Source of the DNA: JANNNF01 sp040385825
Lineage (GTDB): Bacteria; Pseudomonadota; Alphaproteobacteria; Rhodobacterales; Rhodobacteraceae
Assembly: GCA_040385825.1 (NCBI GenBank)
Contig: JAZKGQ010000002.1
Span: forward strand, 248,001 to 312,000
Length of the DNA stretch: 64,000 nucleotides
Direction: 5' to 3'
The notes under the pieces are model-generated. The model saw only the letters and a list, made by a program, of their open reading frames with translations. It searched no databases and was not told where the DNA came from. Position numbers and translations under genes: made by a program. This document shows, piece by piece, positions 51,820-58,829 of this stretch. Within the stretch, counting starts at the first letter, position 1; each line of letters opens with the position of its first letter.

Positions 51820-51867
51820 GGATGGGCGGAATCGCCCATCAGGGATGGGCGGAATCGCCCATCCTAC
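51820..51867. repeat. Two adjacent GATGGGC palindromes
   Basis: GGATGGGCGGAATCGCCCATC occurs twice (51820-51840 and 51843-51863) two bases apart, the second followed by CTAC. The PAS gene's stop codon lies in the right edge. Same family as 11863 and 17313. Confidence 0.8.
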
Positions 51868-52457
51868 GGGACCAGCCGCAGGGTTGGTTTGGGGCGGAAC
51901 GGGGCGGGGGCCGCGGCGGATGCGGGCCGGGTCGCCTGTTCGACGGCGGCCCGCAGGACAAAGCGGCGCGGGGTGCGGGCGATGTCGCCCTCCAGCGCCA
52001 GACAGCCAAGGCACAGGTCGGTTGCCCCGTCCGGCCCGGCCAGCGGCAGCAGCAGCAACCGCCCCTCCAGCCCAGGCCGCCCGAGGCCGGTTTCGGCCTC
52101 GACCGCGATTTCGGCAAGGCTGCCCTGGGCAAACACCCGCTCCAGCGTGGCTGCGAACTGGCTGCGGGCGGCAGGGGCGATCAGCAGCGACAGCGGCAGA
52201 CCGCGCACTTCGGCGCCGCAGAGCTGATTGATCTGCATGCCCGCAATCCGAAACCGCGCCAGCCCCGGCCCGATCCGTTCGGCCATGAACACCTGATCCA
52301 GAACCGCTGCAATGCCGCGCGGGTCCACCGCCGCGCGCAGCGGCACCTGGCCCCCCCGGCGCAGGCCTTCCCAATAGGCGCGCACCTGTTGCAGCGCGGC
52401 AAAACGCGCCGGTCTGGTGGGGGCCGCACGCCGCCCGGTCCAGATTGAAAAGACCAT
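51864..52457 (-). CDS. PAS-domain protein (PAS_5 type)
   Basis: A 197-residue protein starting MVFSIWTGRRAAPTRPARFA. ALQQVRAYWEGLRRGGQVPLR then AAVDPRGIAAVLDQVFMAE, followed by GLARFRIAGMQINQLCGAEVRG, matches the alphaproteobacterial PAS_5 family (PF07310), which has a single ligand-sensing PAS fold and no output domain. Function is unknown, presumably signalling. The C-terminal 30 residues are proline-rich and the stop codon lies in an intergenic palindrome. ATG 52457 is used; the frame further upstream includes the promoter zone. Confidence 0.82.
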   Translation of the reverse strand: MVFSIWTGRRAAPTRPARFAALQQVRAYWEGLRRGGQVPLRAAVDPRGIAAVLDQVFMAERIGPGLARFRIAGMQINQLCGAEVRGLPLSLLIAPAARSQFAATLERVFAQGSLAEIAVEAETGLGRPGLEGRLLLLPLAGPDGATDLCLGCLALEGDIARTPRRFVLRAAVEQATRPASAAAPAPFRPKPTLRLVP

Positions 52458-52576
52458 CCTGTCCTGCCTTGGCCTGCCCTGACGGGCTTTGGTTGCCGGA
52501 TGTCCGAGGCTCTGGTAAGCAGCGCAACATCGCGCGACCGGTGCTGACCCCAAGGTTAATCCTGCAACAACACATG

Positions 52577-52592
52577 TTACTAAGGCCTTAAC
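52577..52592. promoter_or_regulatory. CtrA-like site between the PAS gene and yicC
   Basis: TTAC-TAAGGCC-TTAAC matches TTAA-N7-TTAAC with one mismatch. It lies 120 bases upstream of the PAS gene start and 70 bases upstream of yicC. Confidence 0.3.
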
Positions 52593-52660
52593 ATACACCC
52601 GGCTCCGGCGGATTCGGTTGAAAATCTAGACAAATGGTAAATACCGAAAGGCGGCTGTGC

Positions 52661-53557
52661 ATGACCCTCTCGATGACCGGATTTGCCGCCACGCGGGGGG
52701 CGGGTTTGGGCTATTGCTGGGCGTGGGATCTGCGGTCGGTCAATGGCAAGGGGCTGGATCTGCGGCTGCGCGTGCCTGACTGGATCGACGGGCTGGAAGT
52801 GGCGCTGCGCGCCGAACTGGGCCGGGCGCTGGCGCGGGGCAATGTCAGCCTGACGGTGAAGGTTGCGCGCGAGGGGGCCGATGCAGGGGCGGCCCTGCGG
52901 GTGAATGCGGTGGCTTTGGCCGGTGTTCTGGCGGCGCTGAAGGGGGTCGAAGACGCGGCGATGGCGCAGGGCGTCACCCTGGCGCAGGCCACGGCGGCTG
53001 ATGTGCTGGCAACGCGCGGCGTGATGGAATTTGCCGCCACCGAGGATGACACCGCCCCGTTGCGCGCGGCCATTCTGGCCGATCTGACCCCGCTGCTGGC
53101 CGCGTTCAGTGCGATGCGCGCCAGCGAGGGGGCGGCCTTGCAGGCGGTGATCGCAGCCCAGCTGGACCAGATCGCCGCCCTGACTCAAGCCGCCGCAACC
53201 GAGGCCACCGCCCGCCGCGAGGCCGCAGGGCCGGCCCTGCGCGACGCGCTGGCGCGGGTTCTGGCCAATGCCGAAGGCATCGATGCCACCCGGTTGGCGC
53301 AGGAACTGGCGCTGCTGGCGGTCAAGGCCGATGTGCAGGAAGAACTGGACCGGCTGACCGCCCATGTGGATGCCGCACGCCTTCTGCTGGCCGAGGCAGG
53401 CCCTGTCGGGCGCAAGCTGGATTTCCTGATGCAGGAATTCATGCGCGAGGCCAACACCTTGTGTTCCAAGGCGCAATCGCTGGCGCTGACGCGGGTGGGG
53501 CTTGACCTGAAAACCGTGATCGATCAGATGCGCGAACAGATCCAAAACGTGGAATGA
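52661..53557 (+). CDS. yicC: YicC/YloC-family endoribonuclease
   Basis: A 298-residue protein starting MTLSMTGFAATRGAGLGYCW, the YicC family start, with DLRSVNGKGLDLRLRVPDWI next. The C-terminal DUF1732 domain carries AEGIDATRLAQELALLAVKA, ERLTAHVDAARLLL-like DRLTAHVDAARLLLAEAGPV, RKLDFLMQEFMREANTLCSK and the terminal DLKTVIDQMREQIQNVE. The family is an RNA endonuclease. ATG 52661 follows GAAAGGCGG. It overlaps gmk by four bases, the usual gene order in this group. Confidence 0.9.
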   Translation: MTLSMTGFAATRGAGLGYCWAWDLRSVNGKGLDLRLRVPDWIDGLEVALRAELGRALARGNVSLTVKVAREGADAGAALRVNAVALAGVLAALKGVEDAAMAQGVTLAQATAADVLATRGVMEFAATEDDTAPLRAAILADLTPLLAAFSAMRASEGAALQAVIAAQLDQIAALTQAAATEATARREAAGPALRDALARVLANAEGIDATRLAQELALLAVKADVQEELDRLTAHVDAARLLLAEAGPVGRKLDFLMQEFMREANTLCSKAQSLALTRVGLDLKTVIDQMREQIQNVE

Positions 53558-54204
53558 CGATGGTGACTGCACCCCGGCGCGGGCTACTTCTGATCCTGTC
53601 CTCGCCCTCGGGTGCGGGAAAATCCACCCTGTCGCGGATGCTGATGGCCTGGGATCCCAGCCTGCGGTTTTCGGTATCGGCCACCACCCGCGCCCCCCGG
53701 CCCGCCGAGGTGGAGGGGCGGGAATACTACTTCCTTGCCAAGGACAGGTTCACCGATCTGGTCGCCGCCGATGAAATGCTGGAACATGCCGAAGTGTTCG
53801 GCAACCTCTACGGATCACCCGCCGCCCCGGTGCGCGAGGCGCTGGAAGCCGGGCGCGACATGATTTTCGACATCGACTGGCAGGGCGGCCAGCAGATCAA
53901 GAATTCCAACCTTGGCAATGACGTGGTGTCGGTGTTCATCCTGCCGCCGTCGATGGCCGAGCTGGAGCTGCGCCTGCGGGGCCGCGCGCAGGACAGCGAT
54001 GAGGTGATCGCCGGGCGCATGGCCAAAAGCCGCAACGAGATCAGCCATTGGGCCGAATATGACTACGTGCTGGTCAATACGGAATTGGAGCGCTGCTTCA
54101 ATGACTTGAAAAGCATTCTTCAGGTAGAGCGCATGCGCCGCAGCCGCCAGCCCGGTCTGGTGGATCTTGTCCGTACCCTGAACGCGGAGTTTGAAGCCCG
54201 ATGA
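53554..54204 (+). CDS. gmk: Guanylate kinase
   Basis: A 216-residue enzyme that phosphorylates GMP with ATP. Walker A is SSPSGAGKSTLSRMLM, and the GMP site is visible as SATTRAPRPAEVEGREYYFLA, FTDLVAADEMLEHAEVFGNLYGSP and FDIDWQGGQQI. The arginine pair in ELELRLRGRAQDSDEVI... lies in the lid. Length is normal. The start codon overlaps the yicC stop by four bases (ATGA); an internal ATG lies at 53560. Confidence 0.95.
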   Translation: MTMVTAPRRGLLLILSSPSGAGKSTLSRMLMAWDPSLRFSVSATTRAPRPAEVEGREYYFLAKDRFTDLVAADEMLEHAEVFGNLYGSPAAPVREALEAGRDMIFDIDWQGGQQIKNSNLGNDVVSVFILPPSMAELELRLRGRAQDSDEVIAGRMAKSRNEISHWAEYDYVLVNTELERCFNDLKSILQVERMRRSRQPGLVDLVRTLNAEFEAR

Positions 54205-54719
54205 TCTATGCCCTTGACGACCTTGCCCCGCAGATCGACCCTGACGCCTGGGTCGCCCCGGATGCCAATGTGATCGGCCGTGTGGTGCTGGAGGCTGCGG
54301 CATCCATCTGGTTCGGCGCCACCCTGCGCGGTGACAACGAGGAAATCCGGGTGGGTGCCGGGTCCAACGTGCAGGAGGCTTCGGTTTTGCACACCGACAT
54401 CGGCCATCCGCTGACCATCGGGGCCGATTGTACCATCGGCCACAAGGCGATGCTGCACGGCTGCACCATTGGCGACGGGTCGCTGATCGGCATGGGGGCC
54501 ACGGTGCTGAACGGGGCTGTGATCGGGCGGGGCTGCCTGATCGGGGCCTGCGCGCTGATCACCGAAGGCAAGGTGATCCCGGATTTCTCGCTGGTGATGG
54601 GCGCACCGGGGCGGGTGGTGCGGGTCTTGGATGCCGACGCACAGGCGCGGCTGCTGGCCTCGGCGCACAGCTATGCCGCGAACGCCCGCCGGTTCAGGGC
54701 GGGCCTTCGGGCAGTCTGA
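54201..54719 (+). CDS. Gamma-class carbonic anhydrase-like protein
   Basis: A 172-residue left-handed beta-helix protein with hexapeptide repeats (VIGRVVLEAAASIWFGATLR, VLHTDIGHPLTIGADCTIGH, GAVIGRGCLIGACALITEGK). The metal-binding histidines of the family are in the HTDIGHPLTIGADCTIGHKA block. Such proteins include YrdA and CaiE-like enzymes; catalytic activity varies. It overlaps gmk by four bases, so yicC-gmk-CA forms one operon. Two AT-rich hairpins follow the stop. Confidence 0.85.
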   Translation: MIYALDDLAPQIDPDAWVAPDANVIGRVVLEAAASIWFGATLRGDNEEIRVGAGSNVQEASVLHTDIGHPLTIGADCTIGHKAMLHGCTIGDGSLIGMGATVLNGAVIGRGCLIGACALITEGKVIPDFSLVMGAPGRVVRVLDADAQARLLASAHSYAANARRFRAGLRAV

Positions 54720-54724
54720 CCCCC

Positions 54725-54781
54725 AAATTTCTTCAAAGAAATTTGCCATTTTGTTTGAACAAAATGGGCGGCGCTACAGCG
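54725..54781. terminator. Tandem hairpins between convergent genes
   Basis: AAATTTCTT-CA-AAGAAATTT (54725-54744) and CATTTTGTT-TG-AACAAAATG (54747-54766) are two perfect AT-rich stems, followed by GGCGC-TACA-GCGCC. They lie between the carbonic anhydrase and the oxidoreductase gene and probably end both transcripts; the last arm reaches into the oxidoreductase gene's 3' end. Confidence 0.65.
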
Positions 54782-55895
54782 CCACCCGCGCGCCTCCTGA
54801 CCGGGCCGAGTCTGCAATCGCGTGGATCACCTGCTCGATCTGCAAGGCCGTCTCAAAGGACGGATGCGCCTGCACGCCGCCCGCAATCGCCTGCAACAGG
54901 GCGGCGCATTCGATCACCTTCAGGTCGTTGAACCCCAGTTGATGCCCCGGTGCCGGGCAGAACGCGCCGTAGGGGGCATGGGCCGGGCCGGTCAGAATGG
55001 TCTTGAACCCCTGTTCGGCCACCGGGCCCGCGTTCTGGTACAGTTGCAGCTCGTTCATCCGTTCCTGATCGAACACGATCATGCCGCGGGTGCCGTGCAC
55101 CTCGAACCCCAGCCGGGACTTGCGGCCCCAGGCCGACCGCGAAATGACCATCGACCCCTGCGCCCCGCTGGCAAAGCGCAAGACCACGCTGGCGGCATCT
55201 TCGTTTTCCACCGCCGCCCGGCCCGACCCATCGGCCAGCGGGCGGGTTTCGTGGATGGTCTGCATGTCGGCGATCAGGCTGGCAATCGGCCCCATCACCC
55301 CGTGCGCCATCGACACCAGATGCGACCCGATATCGCCAAGCGCGCCCAGACCGGCATCCGACAGCTTGGCCCGCCACGACCAGGCAAGGTCGGGATCGGC
55401 CTGATAATCCTCGTCCACCCATCCGCGAAACTGCACCGGGCGGCCGATCGCGTCCTCGGCGATCAGGCGCTGCGCATGGGTGAAGGCGGGGTTCTTGATG
55501 TAGTTGTAGCCGACCATGGTGACCGTGCCTGCCGCCCTGGCGGCCTCTGCCATCTCCTCTGCCTGTGCCAGTGTCAGGGCCAGGGGCTTTTCGCACCACA
55601 CATGTTTGCCATGCTGCAAGGCCAGCATCGCCATCGGGTGGTGCAACTGGTTGGGGGTGGTGATCGACACGACATCCACCGCAGGATCGCGGCACAGCGC
55701 CTGCCAGTCGTCGGTGGCGCGGGCAAAACCGAACTGGTCGGCAAAGGCCGCAGCGCGGGGCAGGGGGGCATCGCACAGCATTTCCAGCCGCGGTGTGGGC
55801 AAATCGCCCATCACCGCCTTGACATTGCGCCACGCCAGGGCATGTGTCTTGCCCATGAAGCCAGTGCCGATCAGGCCGATGCCATAGGGTGCCAT
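54774..55895 (-). CDS. Gfo/Idh/MocA-family oxidoreductase of the iol cluster
   Basis: A 373-residue NAD(P)-dependent oxidoreductase. The Rossmann start is MAPYGIGLIGTGFMGKTHAL, followed by VDVVSITTPNQLHHPMAMLA and the catalytic-site signature HVWCEKPLALT with the EKP lysine; GDIGSHLVSMAHGVMGPIAS carries the DxxxH segment. The gene is divergent from the RpiR regulator and lies beside the iol genes, so it probably interconverts inositols or related polyols (IolG-like or scyllo-inositol dehydrogenase-like). Which one is not decided by sequence. ATG 55895 is followed in reverse by a regulator site 26 bases upstream. Confidence 0.85.
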   Translation of the reverse strand: MAPYGIGLIGTGFMGKTHALAWRNVKAVMGDLPTPRLEMLCDAPLPRAAAFADQFGFARATDDWQALCRDPAVDVVSITTPNQLHHPMAMLALQHGKHVWCEKPLALTLAQAEEMAEAARAAGTVTMVGYNYIKNPAFTHAQRLIAEDAIGRPVQFRGWVDEDYQADPDLAWSWRAKLSDAGLGALGDIGSHLVSMAHGVMGPIASLIADMQTIHETRPLADGSGRAAVENEDAASVVLRFASGAQGSMVISRSAWGRKSRLGFEVHGTRGMIVFDQERMNELQLYQNAGPVAEQGFKTILTGPAHAPYGAFCPAPGHQLGFNDLKVIECAALLQAIAGGVQAHPSFETALQIEQVIHAIADSARSGGARVAL

Positions 55896-55920
55896 TGGTT
55901 TTCCTCTTGCTTTCCTGCTT

Positions 55921-55934
55921 GGAATATTTGTTCC
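55921..55934. promoter_or_regulatory. IolR-type operator in the divergent promoter region
   Basis: GGAA-TATTTG-TTCC matches the GGAA-N6-TTCC site described for RpiR-type IolR in Sinorhizobium. It lies between the oxidoreductase gene and the RpiR gene and is repeated with one change at 56850. Confidence 0.7.
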
Positions 55935-55979
55935 ATGCGTGGTAGCCTGAAACCACGGGGTTCTGTCAAGGGTGAACAG

Positions 55980-56801
55980 ATGGATGAGGCCGCAGCACTG
56001 ACCGCCCCGGCCACGGTGGACGAGTTTCGGGACCGTCTGACCGGGCAGTTGGACGACCTGCCCAAGCGGTTGCGGCAATGCGCCGAATATATTGCCGCCC
56101 ATACCGACCGCATCGCCGTGTCGACCGTGGCAGAACTGGCCGCAGGGGCCGATGTGCCGCCTTCGGCGCTGATGCGCTTTTGCCAGATCATGGGGTTCAG
56201 CGGCTTTTCCGAAATGCAGCGCCTGTTCCGCGAGGCCTATGCCCCCGGCTGGCCGGATTATTCCACCCGGCTGAAGAACCTGAAAGAGGGGGGGGCGGGC
56301 AGCCCTTCGGCGCTGCTGGCCGAATTTGTCGAGGCGGGCCGCCTGTCGCTGGAGGCCCTGACCAGTTCGGTGGACGAAGCCGCGCTGAACGCCGCCGTGG
56401 CCCTGCTGGCGCAGGCCGATACTGTGCATGTGGTGGGCCTGCGGCGGGCGTTTCCGGTGGCGATCTATCTGGCCTATGTGTTTGAAAAGATGTCGGTTCC
56501 CTGCATGCTGCATGATGGGGTCGGCAAGCTGGACCACCGGTTTGCCCTGCGCCCCGGCGATGCGGTGCTGGCGATCACCTTTGCGCCCTATTCGGAAGAA
56601 ACCATCCAGCTTGCTCAGGACGCCCAGGCCCGTGGCCTGCCGGTGGTGGCCCTGACCGACCGTCTGACCAGCCCGCTGGCGCGCAGTTCCAATGCCATCC
56701 TGACGGTGCCCGAGGTTGACTTTGGCGCCTTCCGGTCGCTGTCTGCGACCATCGCCATGGCGATTTCGCTGGCGGTGGCTGTGGGGGCGGCGCGCGGCTG
56801 A
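55980..56801 (+). CDS. iolR: MurR/RpiR-family transcriptional regulator of inositol catabolism
   Basis: A 273-residue protein with an N-terminal helix-turn-helix (IAVSTVAELAAGADVPPSAL then MRFCQIMGFSGFSEMQRLF) and a C-terminal SIS sugar-phosphate-binding domain (ADTVHVVGLRRAFPVAIYLA, GDAVLAITFAPYSEETIQLA, VALTDRLTSPLARSSN). Such regulators bind phosphorylated inositol intermediates. The neighbouring genes and the two GGAA-N6-TTCC-like sites support a role as IolR. ATG 55980 is used; ATG 55935 would add 15 residues overlapping the operator. The iolR name is inferred from context. Confidence 0.85.
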   Translation: MDEAAALTAPATVDEFRDRLTGQLDDLPKRLRQCAEYIAAHTDRIAVSTVAELAAGADVPPSALMRFCQIMGFSGFSEMQRLFREAYAPGWPDYSTRLKNLKEGGAGSPSALLAEFVEAGRLSLEALTSSVDEAALNAAVALLAQADTVHVVGLRRAFPVAIYLAYVFEKMSVPCMLHDGVGKLDHRFALRPGDAVLAITFAPYSEETIQLAQDAQARGLPVVALTDRLTSPLARSSNAILTVPEVDFGAFRSLSATIAMAISLAVAVGAARG

Positions 56802-56849
56802 TCTGCTTTCGCGCCGCATGCAGAAAACACTTTCGCTTTTGGCAGAAAT

Positions 56850-56863
56850 AGAATATTTGTTCC
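56850..56863. promoter_or_regulatory. Second IolR-type operator, upstream of iolC
   Basis: AGAA-TATTTG-TTCC differs by one base from the site at 55921 and shares its central TATTTG. It lies 59 bases before the iolC start. Confidence 0.65.
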
Positions 56864-56921
56864 AATAATTGCAAAGCGACCTGAGTCTTGCGGGATTTTC
56901 AGGCTGTTGAGGGGGATAACC

Positions 56922-58829
56922 ATGAAGTCGCTGGACGTGATCACCATTGGCCGGTCGTCGGTTGACCTTTACGGCGCGCAAGTGGGCGGGCGGCTGGAAG
57001 ACATGGGGTCGTTTCAGAAATACATCGGCGGCAGCCCGACCAACATCGCGGCAGGCACCGCCCGGTTGGGCCTGAAATCGGCGCTGATCACCCGTGTTGG
57101 CGACGAACACATGGGCCGCTTCATCCGCGAGGAACTGGCGCGCGAAGGCGTCGATGTGCGCGGCGTGGCGACCGACCCCGACCGGTTGACAGCGCTGGTC
57201 TTGCTGGGCATCCGCGATGACAAGCAGTTTCCGCTGATCTTTTACCGCGAAAACTGCGCCGATATGGCGCTGTGCGAAGATGACATCGACGAGAGCCTGA
57301 TCGCCGATGCCCGCGCCGTGGTGGCGACCGGCACCCATCTGTCCCATGCGCGGACCGAGGCTGCGGTGCTGAAGGCGCTGACCCTTGCCCGCAAACACGG
57401 CGCGCAGACCGCGCTGGACATCGACTATCGCCCGAACCTCTGGGGGCTGGCGGGGCATGGCGATGGTGAGAGCCGCTTTATCGAATCCGCCGCCGTCACC
57501 GCCAAATTGCAGGCGACGCTGCATCTGTTCGACCTGATCGTCGGCACCGAGGAGGAATTCCACATCGCGGGCGGCACCACCGATACCATCGCCGCCCTGC
57601 GCGCGGTGCGAGCGGTGTCAGGCGCCACGCTGGTCTGCAAACGTGGGCCGATGGGGGCTGCGGCCTTCACCGGTGCCATCCCCGACACCCTGGACGAAGG
57701 GCAGGCCGGCCCCGGTTTCCCCATTGAGGTGTTCAATGTTCTGGGCGCGGGCGACGGCTTCATGTCGGGCCTGATCAAGGGCTGGCTGGACGGCGAGCCT
57801 TGGCCCACGACGCTGAAATATGCCAATGCCTGCGGGGCCTTCGCGGTGTCGCGCCACGGCTGCACGCCCGCCTACCCAAGCTGGGAGGAGTTGCAGTTCT
57901 TCCTTGCGCGCGGCGTCGTCACCCCCGCCCTGCGCCATGACAAGGCGCTGGAGCAGATCCACTGGGCCACCAACCGCCACACCGACCGGTCCACCATGCG
58001 GGTTTTCGCCTTTGACCACCGCATGCAGCTTGAGGCGATGGCCGGAGCCACGCCGGACAAGATCGGCGCGTTCAAACTGCTGTGCCTGCGCGCCGCCTTG
58101 CAGGTGGCAGATGGCAAGCCCGGCCATGGCATCCTGTGCGACAATCGTCTGGGCCGCCAGGCCCTGCATGCGGCGGCTGGCACCGGCCTGTGGATCGGGC
58201 GTCCGGTCGAATGGCCGGGGTCGCGGCCCCTGACGCTGGAACCTGAACTTGGCCCCGATTTCGGTGGCTTGCAGGAATGGGCGCTGGAACATGTGGTCAA
58301 GGTGCTGTGCTTTTACCACCCCGACGACACGCCGGAAATGAAGGCGGACCAAGAGGCCACCGTGCTGCGCCTGTTCCACGCCTGCCGCCGCAACCGTCTG
58401 GAAATGCTGCTGGAAATCATCCCCTCCAAGGTTGCCCCGGTCAATGACGATACCTCGGCCCAGGTGATCCAGCGGTTCTACGATCTGGGCGTCTACCCCG
58501 ACTGGTGGAAGCTGGAACCCTTTGCCACCGACGCCGCCTATGCCCGCGCCTGCGCCACCATCACTGCCAATGACCCGCATGTGCGCGGCGTGGTGGTGCT
58601 GGGGCTGGATGCCGAGGAGGATGCGCTGGCAGGGTCGCTGGCGCTGGCGGCGGGGCATGCGCTGGTCAAGGGCTTTGCCGTGGGCCGCACCATCTTTGCC
58701 GGACCGGCGCGCGACTGGCTGGCCGGGACCGTGACCGATGATCAGGCCGTGGCCACCATGGCCGCCACCTACGCCCGTCTTTGCGGCATCTGGGATGCCG
58801 CCCGCAGCGCACAAGGAACCGTCGCATGA
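56922..58829 (+). CDS. iolC: 5-dehydro-2-deoxygluconokinase fused to an aldolase-like domain
   Basis: A 635-residue bifunctional protein. Residues 1-320 are a PfkB sugar kinase: MKSLDVITIGRSSVDLYGAQ, YIGGSPTNIAAGTARLGLKS, and the ATP/anion-hole signature FNVLGAGDGFMSGLIKGWLD. Residues about 330-635 are a DUF2090 domain (MRVFAFDHRMQLEAMAG, RFYDLGVYPDWWKLEP, VRGVVVLGLDAEEDAL), related to class I aldolases, so phosphorylation and cleavage of 2-deoxy-5-keto-gluconate may be joined. GAGGGGGATAAC precedes ATG 56922. It overlaps iolD by four bases. The aldolase role is from family annotation. Confidence 0.92.
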   Translation: MKSLDVITIGRSSVDLYGAQVGGRLEDMGSFQKYIGGSPTNIAAGTARLGLKSALITRVGDEHMGRFIREELAREGVDVRGVATDPDRLTALVLLGIRDDKQFPLIFYRENCADMALCEDDIDESLIADARAVVATGTHLSHARTEAAVLKALTLARKHGAQTALDIDYRPNLWGLAGHGDGESRFIESAAVTAKLQATLHLFDLIVGTEEEFHIAGGTTDTIAALRAVRAVSGATLVCKRGPMGAAAFTGAIPDTLDEGQAGPGFPIEVFNVLGAGDGFMSGLIKGWLDGEPWPTTLKYANACGAFAVSRHGCTPAYPSWEELQFFLARGVVTPALRHDKALEQIHWATNRHTDRSTMRVFAFDHRMQLEAMAGATPDKIGAFKLLCLRAALQVADGKPGHGILCDNRLGRQALHAAAGTGLWIGRPVEWPGSRPLTLEPELGPDFGGLQEWALEHVVKVLCFYHPDDTPEMKADQEATVLRLFHACRRNRLEMLLEIIPSKVAPVNDDTSAQVIQRFYDLGVYPDWWKLEPFATDAAYARACATITANDPHVRGVVVLGLDAEEDALAGSLALAAGHALVKGFAVGRTIFAGPARDWLAGTVTDDQAVATMAATYARLCGIWDAARSAQGTVA

